The position numbers and the translations under genes are program-made. A DNA stretch of 53,710 nucleotides from assembly GCA_022820625.1 (NCBI GenBank), contig JAJEFE010000168.1:1-53710 (forward strand), given 5' to 3'. Below, piece by piece: positions 30,314-39,688 of the stretch. The notes beneath the pieces are model-generated. The model saw nothing but the letters and a program-made list of their open reading frames with translations. It was not told the origin of the DNA and did not search any database. Each line of letters starts with the position of its first letter. Within the stretch, counting starts at the first letter, position 1. Origin of the DNA: Gammaproteobacteria bacterium (lineage in GTDB: Bacteria > Pseudomonadota > Gammaproteobacteria > Steroidobacterales > Rariloculaceae).

Positions 30314-31816
30314 GTGGCTGAGACGCAGGCCGCCACGGAACGGAGCGCGGCCGAGCCCGCGCCGCGCGAGCGCATGCTGCCGTTCGCATTCGCCAAGCGC
30401 CAGGGCGTGCTGTTGCAATACGATCGCGGCGAGTATCCTCAGGTCATCTACCGACCGGGCGTTTCGCCCCAGTCGCTCGCCGAGGTGCGCCGGTTCGTGG
30501 GCGCCAGGGTCGCCTACTCCGGCGTGGATGCCGAGACGTTCGAGACGCAACTGCAGGCCGCCTACGAGAGCGGCGCCGCCATGACCATGATGGAGGGCCT
30601 GGACGACGAGACCGACCTGCTCCAGGTGGCGCAGCAACTCCCGGAGCCCTCCGACCTGCTGGAGAGCGACGACGAGGCGCCCATCATTCGCCTCATCAAC
30701 GCGGTCCTCACCCAGGCGGTGAAGAAGAATGCTTCCGATATCCACATCGAGCCCTACGAGAACCGCCTCGCGGTCCGGTTCCGGATCGACGGCGTGCTAC
30801 AGGAGGTCCTGCAGTCCCGCCGCGCCGTGGCGCCCCTGGTGGTGTCGCGCGTCAAGGTAATGGCCAAGCTGGACATCGCCGAGAAGCGCCTGCCCCAGGA
30901 CGGGCGAATTTCGCTGCGGATCGCGGGGCATGCCGTCGACGTTCGCGTCTCCACGATTCCGTCGGGTCACGGCGAGCGCGTGGTGCTGCGACTGCTGGAC
31001 AAGCAGGCCGGGCGCCTGGACCTCGCGCACCTGGGCATGTCCGAACGTGATCAACGGCGCATGGACGAACTCATTCATCGTCCCCACGGTATTCTCCTGG
31101 TCACCGGACCCACCGGTTCCGGCAAGACAACCACCCTGTACGCGGCCCTGGAGCGGATCAACGACCTGACCCGCAACATCCTCACGGTGGAAGATCCCAT
31201 CGAGTACTACATCGACGGCATCGGCCAGACCCAGGTCAACACCAAGGTGGACATGACCTTCGCCAGGGGGCTCCGGGCCATCCTTCGTCAGGACCCCGAC
31301 GTGGTCATGGTCGGTGAAATACGGGACCTGGAAACCGCCGAGATCGCCGTCCAGGCAAGCCTGACCGGTCACCTGGTGCTGTCGACGCTGCATACCAACA
31401 CCGCCGTGGGCGCGGTGACCCGCCTGCGCGACATGGGCGTGGAACCGTTCCTGCTGTCGTCCAGCCTGATCGGCGTGCTGGCGCAACGGTTGGTCCGGGT
31501 GCTGAATCCGGAGACTCGCACGGCGTATACCGCCGGCGACTACGAATGCCAGTTTCTCGGCGCCGACCCGCAAAATCCGCCGACGCTCTACCGCGCCAAC
31601 GAAAACGAGTTCGGTTACCAGGGGCGTACGGGCATTTACGAACTCGTGGTCATTGACGATGCCATGCGGACCATGATCCACGAAGGCGCCGGCGAACACG
31701 CCCTGGAAAACCAGGCTCGCACGAGCGCCCCGAGCATCCGCGAGGACGGGGTTCGCAAGGTGCTGGACGGTGAGACGACACTCGAAGAAGTCCTGCGGGT
31801 GACCCGCAGCGACTGA
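30314..31816 (+). CDS. gspE: Type II secretion ATPase GspE, without the zinc-binding tetracysteine motif
   Basis: A 500-residue AAA-like ATPase powering pseudopilus assembly. Walker A is [15 protein letters not shown], the Asp box [19 protein letters not shown], Walker [13 protein letters not shown] and the His box [16 protein letters not shown]. Normally a CxxC...CxxC zinc domain follows near residue 400. Here that region reads [19 protein letters not shown] and later [16 protein letters not shown], with only one Cys. The start is GTG 30314, four bases after the gspD stop. The downstream alpha/beta hydrolase begins 7 bases after the gspE stop. gspF, which should follow, is 8 kb away. Confidence 0.93.
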   Translation: MAETQAATERSAAEPAPRERMLPFAFAKRQGVLLQYDRGEYPQVIYRPGVSPQSLAEVRRFVGARVAYSGVDAETFETQLQAAYESGAAMTMMEGLDDETDLLQVAQQLPEPSDLLESDDEAPIIRLINAVLTQAVKKNASDIHIEPYENRLAVRFRIDGVLQEVLQSRRAVAPLVVSRVKVMAKLDIAEKRLPQDGRISLRIAGHAVDVRVSTIPSGHGERVVLRLLDKQAGRLDLAHLGMSERDQRRMDELIHRPHGILLVTGPTGSGKTTTLYAALERINDLTRNILTVEDPIEYYIDGIGQTQVNTKVDMTFARGLRAILRQDPDVVMVGEIRDLETAEIAVQASLTGHLVLSTLHTNTAVGAVTRLRDMGVEPFLLSSSLIGVLAQRLVRVLNPETRTAYTAGDYECQFLGADPQNPPTLYRANENEFGYQGRTGIYELVVIDDAMRTMIHEGAGEHALENQARTSAPSIREDGVRKVLDGETTLEEVLRVTRSD

Positions 31817-31823
31817 CGCATCC

Positions 31824-32699
31824 ATGGAAGAACCGGTCACCTTCGAGTCGGCCGGAGGGTTGAAGCTCTCCGGCGTCATCCATATCCCCGACGATCTGCA
31901 GCCAGGCGAAAGACGGCCGGGATTCATCGTGCTGCATGGCTTCGGCAGCAACCACAGCGCCGGCAACACCGCAACGCCTGCGCAAATGCTCTGCGAGTGG
32001 GGCTATGTGACGCTTCGTTTCAGCATGCGCGGCTGCGGCGACAGCGAAGGCGAGTTCGGGCGGATCATCTGCATGGACCAGGTCGAGGATACCCGCCACG
32101 CGTTGAGTTTCTTTCTGGACCGGCCGGAAATCGACGCCGACCGGGTGGGACTGCTCGGCAGCAGCTTCGGCGCGGCGGTCGCTCTCTATACGGCCGGGAT
32201 CGACCAGCGCCCCGCCGCAGTCATCTCGTCGGTGGGCTGGGGCAACGGTGAAACCAAGTTTCGCGCCCAGCACGCCGGGCCGGAAGCGTGGAAGAGATTC
32301 ACCGCGATGTTGGCCGCGGGCGCGGAGCACCGGGAACACGCGGGTGAGTCTCTGATGGTGTCACGCTACGACATCGTGCCGATTCCCGACCGTCTTCGCG
32401 GCCACCTGGCAACCAAATCGGTCATGCAGTTTCCCGTGGAAACCGCGCAGAGCATGTTCGACTTCAGGCCGGTGAATGTCGTCGGCGATATCGCGCCCCG
32501 CCCTCTCCTGCTGTTGCACGCAGCGCGCGACTCGGTGTGCCCCGCGGAACAGTCCATCGAGTTGTTCGGGCGCGCGGGACAGCCCACGGAACTGCACCTG
32601 CTGACCGACGTCGATCACTTCCTCTTCGCGGAGGGCAACGACCGGGTCAGAACGCTGGTCAGGGACTGGCTGGACCGTTATCTGCCGGTTGCCGCGTAG
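31824..32699 (+). CDS. Alpha/beta hydrolase (dienelactone-hydrolase/S9-like)
   Basis: A 291-residue cytoplasmic serine hydrolase. The nucleophile elbow GLLGSSFGAAVAL holds Ser (G-S-S-F-G) near residue 115; the Asp is in HAARDSVCP and the His in DVDHFLF. FIVLHGFGSNHSAGN forms the oxyanion-hole region. It begins 7 bases after gspE, which suggests cotranscription with the secretion genes. It has no signal peptide, so it is not itself cargo. Substrate is unknown; related proteins cleave esters or act as acyl-peptide hydrolases. Confidence 0.8.
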   Translation: MEEPVTFESAGGLKLSGVIHIPDDLQPGERRPGFIVLHGFGSNHSAGNTATPAQMLCEWGYVTLRFSMRGCGDSEGEFGRIICMDQVEDTRHALSFFLDRPEIDADRVGLLGSSFGAAVALYTAGIDQRPAAVISSVGWGNGETKFRAQHAGPEAWKRFTAMLAAGAEHREHAGESLMVSRYDIVPIPDRLRGHLATKSVMQFPVETAQSMFDFRPVNVVGDIAPRPLLLLHAARDSVCPAEQSIELFGRAGQPTELHLLTDVDHFLFAEGNDRVRTLVRDWLDRYLPVAA

Positions 32700-32792
32700 C
32701 CCTGCAATCTCCGGCGTACCGGCATCAGGGACCGACTGGTGCTGCACCAACCTCATAACGCGCTGATATGGCGTAATAGGGTTGATGAAGCA

Positions 32793-33851
32793 CTAGAGTC
32801 CCAGCAATTCCTTCGCCTCGGCCACAACGGACTCCGGGGTATCCAGCGCGTTCTCGACGATCGCCTGTAGCTCCGCCCCAAGCCTTGGGGTGACTGGAGC
32901 GCGCATGGCAGTTTGTATGGCGTCGGCGAAGGACTCGTCATCGAGCATGGCGCCGAAGGCCTCGCGCAGGGCGGCCAGCCGATCGGGCGGCACCTCGGGC
33001 GGGGCAAACAGGGGCCAGCCCATGTCCGGGCCGATCTCCAGGATCTGCGCCAGCGCCCGCTCCCGGTCGCTGGCAACCAGGTCGCCGATATGAGGCGTAT
33101 TCGGCGCCCGGGCATCGGGCGGGCCAATACGAACCAGGAAGTGAAGCCGGCCGCTCTCGAGCCACTCGGGCCTGGCGAGCGACCAGAAATCGAGACCGGC
33201 CGCCTGGCCGTGAACTTCGCCACGTTCCATGGCCAGGGAGATTTCGGCGCTGCCCTGATAACCGGTAATGATCCTCACGTTGATGCCAAGCAGTTCCCTG
33301 GCCAGGGTCGGCAACTGGTACAGCAACGAGCCGCGGCCCGTGGCGCCGAGAATGATTTCCGTCTGCCGCGCCTCATCGACCGTAGTCGCCGGAGATCCCG
33401 CCAGAACCGTAATCGCATTGGTGGACGTGACCGCCGAACCGATCCAGGTCAGTTCGCGGCCTTCGTACCTGGCCCGATTGGGCTCCATGAGCTGCGCAAG
33501 CACGATAGCGGGGAGGCTGTAACCCAATACGGTGCCGTCCCGGGCAGCGGAACGGTAAATGTGATTGGCCATGGTGACGCTGCCGCCCCCGGGCATGTTC
33601 TGCACGATCACCGTCGGTTCGCCGGGCACGGTTTCCTCAAGGAACCCTGCGATGATGCGAGCGGTGATATCGGTGATGCCGCCGGGCCCGGCGCCGACCA
33701 GGATCGTGATCGAGCGGTTGGAGTAGAACTCGGCCACATCCTGCGCGACGGCTGGGGGGAGACTTGCCAACCATGCCGTCACCAGAGCGACGGGTAACCT
33801 GGTTCCGACTGACCGGATACAGACCCTGATAATGCGCGCGAGGCAGTTCAT
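32793..33851 (-). CDS. Tripartite tricarboxylate transporter substrate-binding protein (TctC/Bug family)
   Basis: A 352-residue periplasmic binding protein with a signal peptide (residues ~1-36, ending PPAVAQ). VGAGPGGITDITARIIAGFL and IVQNMPGGGSVTMANHIYRSAARDG are the two typical ligand-binding loops of this family, which captures carboxylates for a TctA/TctB permease. GPDMGWPLFAPPEVPPDRL is the common C-terminal segment. A matching fused TctA-TctB permease is encoded 4 kb away at 37628-39688 on the same strand. Ligand unknown. Confidence 0.9.
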   Translation of the reverse strand: MNCLARIIRVCIRSVGTRLPVALVTAWLASLPPAVAQDVAEFYSNRSITILVGAGPGGITDITARIIAGFLEETVPGEPTVIVQNMPGGGSVTMANHIYRSAARDGTVLGYSLPAIVLAQLMEPNRARYEGRELTWIGSAVTSTNAITVLAGSPATTVDEARQTEIILGATGRGSLLYQLPTLARELLGINVRIITGYQGSAEISLAMERGEVHGQAAGLDFWSLARPEWLESGRLHFLVRIGPPDARAPNTPHIGDLVASDRERALAQILEIGPDMGWPLFAPPEVPPDRLAALREAFGAMLDDESFADAIQTAMRAPVTPRLGAELQAIVENALDTPESVVAEAKELLGL

Positions 33852-33986
33852 CCGGCGAACTTACCTGCGGGCGGACTCGCTGGCAACCGGCCGTGTGTTT
33901 GCCAGCATTGTCAAAAGCAGCTTAACCGCGATGTCGCTGTCACGGGTTCCATTGGCCGAGCTTATGGCGCCGGAAAGAATAAAGTA

Positions 33987-34016
33987 TTGGGCAGCATCCG
34001 GTTACGGCGATATAGT
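33987..34016 (+). promoter_or_regulatory. Candidate promoter of the Rieske oxygenase gene
   Basis: TTGGGC (33987-33992) is followed after 18 bases by TATAGT (34011-34016), a good -10. It points at the oxygenase start at 34104. Confidence 0.4.
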
Positions 34017-34103
34017 GACACCCTGCGGCAAGTCGATTCTGACCATTGATCGGTATCCCCGAAGCGGACTGCCGCAAGCGTCCACGGCCGGGAGGCGGGC
34101 ACC

Positions 34104-35174
34104 ATGCAAACAGACGGTACGGTACTGGACCAGGGTTCCGCACTGCATCCGTTCCCCGAGGGTTGGTACTTCGTTGCAACCCGCGAGTCCATCCTCAGGG
34201 ACCAACTGTTGGCAAAAACCTGGCTGGGTCAGAACATCGTCGCCTGGTGCAACGATGAGGGACGCATCTGCGTGGCCGAGGCGGTCTGTCCCCACATGGG
34301 CGCCGACCTGACGCCCGAGGGCGGAGGGGCGGTGCGCAACGGCTGCCTCGTCTGTCCGTTCCACGGCTTCCAGTTCGATGCGGCCGGCCAGTGCGTCGCC
34401 ACACCCCATGCCCCGCCGCCGAGAACGGCCAGGCTGAAGGTGTTCGAAACCCAGGACGTGCTCGGCCTGGTCTTTGCATGGTGGGGTATCGAAGGCCGAT
34501 CGCCGCAGTGGAGACTGCCCGAGGAACCGCCCACGGGAGAGGATTGGACTTCCTTCGAGTTCAAGACCTTCCGTTTCCGCGGCCATCCCCAGGAGACTGC
34601 CGAGAATTCGGTGGACCTGGCGCATCTCCGGCTCGTGCACGGCTACGACCACGTTGAGCCAGTGGGAAACGTATCGGTCCACGGCGCCTATCTGAAGAGT
34701 TGCTTCGACTTCAAGCGCCGGCGACGCATCGCGGGACTATTCGACGTTCTGTTCAACGTCTCAGCGATCACCCACGTGCACGGACTCGGCTACTCGTACG
34801 TTGAGATCCGCGAGCACTCCATCGGGATGGACGCGCGCTTGTGGGTTCTGTCCACGCCGGTGGACGGTACGTATAACGAACTGGTGCTGGTCTCTCAGGT
34901 CCGGGATATTCGGAAGCCCAAGCGCTTTGTGGTGGGCCTCGGGTTCCTGCCGTTGCGGCTGAGAACGCTCCTGATGAACAGGATCATGAGCCGTGCGCAG
35001 AAGCGGGATGTCGATCAGGACGTGATCATCTGGGAACGCAAGCGATACCTGGCGCGGCCGCGGCTCAGCCGCGCTGACGGCGAGATCGCAGTGTATCGTC
35101 GCTATTGCAAGCAGTTCTATGGCGATGCCCGCGACCATGTGGGCCAGGATCTACGGCATCTGCGGTCTGTCTAG
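34104..35174 (+). CDS. Rieske [2Fe-2S] non-haem iron oxygenase (aromatic/steroid hydroxylase type)
   Basis: A 356-residue alpha-subunit-like oxygenase. The Rieske centre is CPHMGADL plus CPFHGFQFD at residues ~62-85. The catalytic iron ligands lie in NSVDLAHLRLVHGY (Asp and two His, near residue 172-185). Such enzymes include KshA and DAF-36-like sterol desaturases, and need a separate reductase, which is not encoded here. GGGAGG lies 8 bases before the ATG. It is transcribed in the opposite direction from its neighbours on both sides. Substrate is unknown; the nearby SDR and hydratase may be partners. Confidence 0.85.
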   Translation: MQTDGTVLDQGSALHPFPEGWYFVATRESILRDQLLAKTWLGQNIVAWCNDEGRICVAEAVCPHMGADLTPEGGGAVRNGCLVCPFHGFQFDAAGQCVATPHAPPPRTARLKVFETQDVLGLVFAWWGIEGRSPQWRLPEEPPTGEDWTSFEFKTFRFRGHPQETAENSVDLAHLRLVHGYDHVEPVGNVSVHGAYLKSCFDFKRRRRIAGLFDVLFNVSAITHVHGLGYSYVEIREHSIGMDARLWVLSTPVDGTYNELVLVSQVRDIRKPKRFVVGLGFLPLRLRTLLMNRIMSRAQKRDVDQDVIIWERKRYLARPRLSRADGEIAVYRRYCKQFYGDARDHVGQDLRHLRSV

Positions 35175-35229
35175 CCAGTATGGACTGACCTGCCCCGGCT
35201 TCGAGTACCGTCAATTCCCCATAGCCGGT

Positions 35230-36042
35230 TCAGAACGGTTGGAGCTCGCCCTCGAAGCCGTAGATGCTGCCGCTGTATTCGGGCGTCGCCTGGTCGATGA
35301 CCTCGATGAAGCCGGCAACGACGTCCTTCACCGGCGTGCCGCGATTGCCGATTTCGTCCTCGGCCATCCCCTCGAAACGCTCGGTGATCGTGAAGCCCGG
35401 CGCCAGGTTGAACGTGATGGCTTCGGGATCCAGGGTCCTCAAGTGGGCGGCGAGGTTGACCATGTTCCTGTTCAGTGCCGCCTTGGTGCTCTTGTAATAG
35501 AACCCGGTACCGGCAAAGGCTTCCATGCCCATCGTCACCGACCCTGCGCCCGAGGTCATGTTGAGAATCATCTTGCGGTCACTGGCGAGTACGTTCTCGA
35601 CCAGCGCCTCCGAGACGAGCAGGGGCGCCAGTACATTGGTCGTGAAGTACGGCATGAAGTGCTCCGGCACCAGCGTCCCGAAATTTTCGTTGGTCTGCTC
35701 TGCGAGCGTTCCCGTGGCATTGATCCCCATCACGGCGGCGTTGTTCAGCAATACATCGATCGGCATACCGTCGAGCCTGGCGACCAGGGCTTGAAGGTGG
35801 ACGGCATTGTTGACGTCCAGCGTTTCCACCTGGACGTTGTCGAATTCCGAAGATAGCTCTGCGAGCGTGTCAGGCACCTGTTCACGGCGATGCGTGGCAA
35901 TGACGTGCCAACCCCTGTCCGCGTACTGCTTCGCGAACTCCAATCCGATGCCGCGATTGGAGCCGGTGATCAGGATGGTCTCGGCACTCGCTGCAAACGA
36001 AACAAGCATCACTGCGATCACAAGGAGACACTTGGTCTTCAT
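35230..36042 (-). CDS. Short-chain dehydrogenase/reductase with an N-terminal signal peptide
   Basis: A 270-residue SDR with the Rossmann motif TGSNRGIGLEF near residue 26, NNAAVMG and the catalytic YYKSTKAA (Tyr-x-x-x-Lys). Before the first strand there is a hydrophobic leader (MKTKCLLVIAVMLVSFAASA) that looks like a cleavable signal. NAD(P) is not normally available in the periplasm, so either the leader is a membrane anchor, or the protein binds cofactor before export, or the segment is not cleaved. The DoxX-like gene lies 16 bases downstream on the same strand order. Substrate unknown. Confidence 0.8.
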   Translation of the reverse strand: MKTKCLLVIAVMLVSFAASAETILITGSNRGIGLEFAKQYADRGWHVIATHRREQVPDTLAELSSEFDNVQVETLDVNNAVHLQALVARLDGMPIDVLLNNAAVMGINATGTLAEQTNENFGTLVPEHFMPYFTTNVLAPLLVSEALVENVLASDRKMILNMTSGAGSVTMGMEAFAGTGFYYKSTKAALNRNMVNLAAHLRTLDPEAITFNLAPGFTITERFEGMAEDEIGNRGTPVKDVVAGFIEVIDQATPEYSGSIYGFEGELQPF

Positions 36043-36058
36043 GGGCGCTCTCCTCTGT

Positions 36059-36472
36059 CTATTCGTCGGTCGTGGAGTCGGCTTCCCGCCTGGCGGCGCG
36101 CCAGTGGTAGAAGGTGATCAGCAACATCACCGGCGTCATTGCGTAGGCCATGCCTGCCAGGCCGATGGGGTCACTGTTGATGATGTGCGTCAATGAGGCG
36201 CCGAGCAGGATGACCGACAGGCCCATCGCGCCCAGCAATGCCCATCGCCTGATCCAGAGCGATATCGCGCCGAACAATTCCGCGTAGCCGATGAAGAACA
36301 GGAAGGCGACCGGGTAGCCGTAGCCGTCGAAACCCATGATCATCATCCAGTTGGCGCCGATCTTCATGCTCGCAGCCATGAGGAAGATGATCGTCATGGG
36401 CGCCGTCAGCACGAACAGGAGATGGTTTTCCGCCATGCGGGGCAACGTGGTCAGCGCAAGTATCCTGCCCAT
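36059..36472 (-). CDS. DoxX-like small membrane protein
   Basis: A 137-residue protein with four hydrophobic segments (residues ~18-38, 48-68, 73-92, 102-122) resembling the DoxX family of redox-linked membrane proteins. No catalytic motif is visible. Its ATG at 36472 lies four bases beyond the stop of the hydratase gene, so the two are coupled, and the SDR gene follows 16 bases downstream. In other bacteria DoxX-like proteins are found next to oxygenases and thiosulfate or quinone oxidoreductases; the role here is inferred only from context. Confidence 0.6.
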   Translation of the reverse strand: MGRILALTTLPRMAENHLLFVLTAPMTIIFLMAASMKIGANWMMIMGFDGYGYPVAFLFFIGYAELFGAISLWIRRWALLGAMGLSVILLGASLTHIINSDPIGLAGMAYAMTPVMLLITFYHWRAARREADSTTDE

Positions 36473-36476
36473 CGCG

Positions 36477-37421
36477 CTACTCCCCGAAGCCCGCGGAGAC
36501 GGAGATGACCCGGTCGCCGATGTAGTAGTGGACATGCCGTTTTCCCTCGATGGGAACGGCGACGTCGATGAAGGCTTCCATCATGGCCCCGACACTGATG
36601 AGGTCGCCGACCTGCAGCGCCTCGCCCCGCTCCGCGAGGGATTCCGCCACCTGCAGGGCCACGATGACCGGATGCACCGAGTCGCGCTCGGCAACCTGGT
36701 AAATGCTTCTTTGCGTGCCGTCCGTATTCGAGGAAATCACGGTCAGGTTGCGGAGGTTCTCGAAAATGTCTGAATCATCGGCGGTGTCGAGGTACTCCCC
36801 GAGCACGCCGTGTCTTGCGCCCAGGTTCGTGGCCTGCATCAGGAAGGGATAGATGAAGCCATCCTGCAGTTCGTCGGGGTCGCCCAGCAACAACGGCAAC
36901 TCGATGAACGCGTAGACGCGGTCCACGTAGCGCATCGCCTCTTCCACGGTATTCGCTTGATTGATCCGTTCGTCTCCGATGCGAAACAGCAGGTCCGGTT
37001 CATAATTCATCACCTGCCCGTCGATCGGAACCGTGGCGCCGTTCTCAAAGAACGCGTCTTCGCCATAGAACACACCGAACATGGGGCCGGGCAACCCGAT
37101 CACGTCCCACATGGACGGGTCATGGCCGCCGATCTTGTAGCCGCGCCGTGGATGCTCGCTTGCCAGAATCGCCTCCATGTCGCGGGCCGCCTGCTGGGAG
37201 ACATCGAGATCGGACAGGTCGCGGAAAATCTTCTGGTAGCAGGCGGAATGCGCGAGGTGTTCGCGATTGTTCCAGGCTGCCGCGGCATCCGCACCGAACG
37301 TTTCCAGGGAGCAGTCATCTGGCGCCCGGCTCCAGAGGATGCTCTGCACGATCGCAATGACTGCGAGGCCTGCGATAAAGGCGCCGCCGTAGACCCAGTT
37401 TTCCTTTCTCAAATCCTGCAT
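36477..37421 (-). CDS. Membrane-anchored FAH/2-hydroxypentadienoate hydratase-like protein
   Basis: The 314-residue protein has one N-terminal membrane helix (YGGAFIAGLAVIAIVQSIL), then a domain of the fumarylacetoacetase/MhpD superfamily. Supporting parts are YKIGGHDPSM, the acidic triad E-P-D in NYEPDLLF and E in FIELP, and a C-terminus (LAERGEALQVGDLISVG) like the MhpD fold's AGDIVLTGS end. In MhpD these acidic residues bind the metal that hydrates an enol. A membrane-anchored, probably periplasmic version is unusual. ATG 37421 is chosen because it begins the anchor. It is upstream of the DoxX-like gene, with four bases between. Confidence 0.6.
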   Translation of the reverse strand: MQDLRKENWVYGGAFIAGLAVIAIVQSILWSRAPDDCSLETFGADAAAAWNNREHLAHSACYQKIFRDLSDLDVSQQAARDMEAILASEHPRRGYKIGGHDPSMWDVIGLPGPMFGVFYGEDAFFENGATVPIDGQVMNYEPDLLFRIGDERINQANTVEEAMRYVDRVYAFIELPLLLGDPDELQDGFIYPFLMQATNLGARHGVLGEYLDTADDSDIFENLRNLTVISSNTDGTQRSIYQVAERDSVHPVIVALQVAESLAERGEALQVGDLISVGAMMEAFIDVAVPIEGKRHVHYYIGDRVISVSAGFGE

Positions 37422-37627
37422 GTCATTTACCTGGCAGTCCTGCTTCCGGAAGGCGGCAGCGTTCCGGTCGACGGCATGCTTCGTTGATTGGAGCGGGCGT
37501 GTCCCGGCACACTTGTGCGCATCATAGCCCAATCAGTGATCGAGACCATGGCCCGGCCAATCAGATTTGTTATGACCGTTCATTTGGGATCGTTATAACC
37601 CGCATACACCGGAACGAGCCAGGTGGA

Positions 37628-39688
37628 TTACAGCAGGTTGGTCAACCCGCTCGAACGCAGCACGGGCAGTAGATCCCCAAGCCAGGCCGCCGGCCAGGGC
37701 ACTCTCAGCAGCAAGTGAAACAGGCCGTAGGCGGCCGCCCAGGTCCCGAGGGCCACGGATAACGTCGGCAACCAGCGCTCCCGTCCTTCCAGTCGCAGGT
37801 AACCGATCAGAAAGACCAGCACTGCGGGTAACAGGCCGATGACCAGAGCGGCGACGAGAACGAAGAGGCACCAGGCAAAGTAACGCAGGGCGCGGCGACG
37901 GGTCTCGTGCGGGTCCAGATCGCCGAGGTCCGACCTGGCGTCGAAAACATGGGACCCGGCCACCGCACCGGCCGCCGGATCACCGGGCGCGGCAGCCTGC
38001 GCGTTGACAAAAGTCCTCCAGGCAAGCTGCCAGCCCGCCAACAACAGGCCCAGCCAGCCGACGACCTGGGGCACGAGCTTCGCGCCGAAATCCCAGTTCC
38101 AGGACCCGATGATCGCGACCGCGAAGAACAGGATCACGGCTGCGTTGAATCCGGCCGCGGTGTCGATGCTTTCGGGCTTGAAACCGAGGACCAACCTGGA
38201 TCTCGCCTGGCGTCTGCGCTGCAGCAGGTCGCTCACCACGGGCTTGAGCAGGCTGTAGGCCGTGACCAGCAGCACGACGACCACGATGGGCCGCGTCAAC
38301 CATTCGGCTCCGTAGCGCTGGAAGGAAATGAACATGTAGCGTTCCAGCAACCCGCCCAGAACCAGGCCCAGCAACAGCGGCGGGCGCGGCCAGTCGACCC
38401 GCTTCATGACCCATCCGAGCACACCGAATCCCAGCAGGGCGACCAGGTCGCCCCATTGGCGCGTGGCCTGAAAGGCGCCGATGAATGTGATCGCGAGCAC
38501 CACGGGGGCGAGGATTCCGGGCCGGATCCGGGCGACGGCGGCGAACTGGCGGGCGAACACCAGGCAGATCGCGCATCCCAGCACGTTGGCGATCGCCACG
38601 GTCCAGACCAGCGTGTAGGTGACGTCGAGCCTTGAGGTCAGCATGTCGGGGCCGGGCGCCAGGCCATGGATAAGGAAAGCGCCAAGCAGTAACGCCATCG
38701 CGGCCGTGGCGGGTACCCCGAACGCGATCGTCGAGACCAGCGCCCCGCCCTCCTTCGCATTGTTGGAACTCTCCGATGCGATCACGCCGCGCACGTCGCC
38801 CCTGCCGAAACTCTCCGCGGCGCCTTTCTCGGTACGCATGGCGTGCCCGTACGAAATCCACGGGATGACCGGCGCGCCGATCCCTGGAACGGCGCCGAGC
38901 ACGCTGCCGATACCCGATCCGCGCAATACGAGAAACAGATTGCGGAACGTATCCCGGACGCCGGCCAACTGGCCCCAGCCCATGGCCAGATCGCGACCCC
39001 GGCTCAGGCGCTTTCGCGCGATGGCCATGTCGGCGATCTCCGGGAGCGCAAACAGCCCTAGCGCCAACGGCACCAGCGGGATGCCTTCGAGCAGGTACAG
39101 CGAACCGAACGTCCAGCGTTCGATGGCCGTATTGGGCTCCTCCCCTACCGTGGCGATCATCAGGCCGATACCGGCGGCGGCAAGCCCCTTGAGCGGGTTC
39201 CCGCCGCTCAGTACGCCGATCAGCGACAGCCCGAAAATGCAGAACGCGAGCAGTTCCGGCGAACCGAAACTCAGGATGAAGGGCCGCAGCAGCGGGATGC
39301 TGAAGGCGAGAAACAGCGCACCCAGCAAGCCACCCAGCACAGACGCGGAGAAGGCGGCGCCGAACGCCCTCGCGGCCAGGCCCTGCTTCGCCATGGGGTG
39401 GCCGTCGAGAATCGTCGAGGCGGAGCCGACGGTACCGGGCACTCCGAACAGCACTGCCGGGATGGTGTCCGACGTGGCGACCACGGCCTGCAGTGCCACC
39501 AGGAAGGCGAGCGCGGTGAACGGATCCATGTCGAACGTGAAGGGCAACAGCAGGGACAGCCCGACGATGCCGCTCAGCCCGGGAATCACGCCCAAAGACA
39601 AACCGATGGCGACACCCACCGCCACGATACCGAGTCGCGTCGGGTCAAAAACGATAAGCAGTGCGCTGAGCGCGGCTTCCAGCATCAC
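37628..39688 (-). CDS. Fused TctA-TctB permease of a tripartite tricarboxylate transporter
   Basis: The 686-residue protein joins two subunits usually made separately. Residues ~1-500 are TctA: ten or more helices, with IPGLSGIVGLSLLLPFTF, PGTVGSASTILDGHP and GIGAPVIPWISYGHAM, the conserved Gly/Pro-rich loops. Residues ~505-686 are TctB-like (DUF1468): AAVILFFAVAIIGSWNWDFGAKLVPQ and FAWCLFVLVAALVIGLLPAV helices. The junction is after a Lys/Arg-rich loop (RRRQARSR). With the TctC protein at 32793 it makes a complete importer. The substrate is probably an organic acid but cannot be named. Confidence 0.85.
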   Translation of the reverse strand: MMLEAALSALLIVFDPTRLGIVAVGVAIGLSLGVIPGLSGIVGLSLLLPFTFDMDPFTALAFLVALQAVVATSDTIPAVLFGVPGTVGSASTILDGHPMAKQGLAARAFGAAFSASVLGGLLGALFLAFSIPLLRPFILSFGSPELLAFCIFGLSLIGVLSGGNPLKGLAAAGIGLMIATVGEEPNTAIERWTFGSLYLLEGIPLVPLALGLFALPEIADMAIARKRLSRGRDLAMGWGQLAGVRDTFRNLFLVLRGSGIGSVLGAVPGIGAPVIPWISYGHAMRTEKGAAESFGRGDVRGVIASESSNNAKEGGALVSTIAFGVPATAAMALLLGAFLIHGLAPGPDMLTSRLDVTYTLVWTVAIANVLGCAICLVFARQFAAVARIRPGILAPVVLAITFIGAFQATRQWGDLVALLGFGVLGWVMKRVDWPRPPLLLGLVLGGLLERYMFISFQRYGAEWLTRPIVVVVLLVTAYSLLKPVVSDLLQRRRQARSRLVLGFKPESIDTAAGFNAAVILFFAVAIIGSWNWDFGAKLVPQVVGWLGLLLAGWQLAWRTFVNAQAAAPGDPAAGAVAGSHVFDARSDLGDLDPHETRRRALRYFAWCLFVLVAALVIGLLPAVLVFLIGYLRLEGRERWLPTLSVALGTWAAAYGLFHLLLRVPWPAAWLGDLLPVLRSSGLTNLL

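Noticed and set aside
28252..30396. Long minus-strand frame of about 714 codons.
   Set aside because: It lies wholly antisense to gspD, and its product resembles no protein family.
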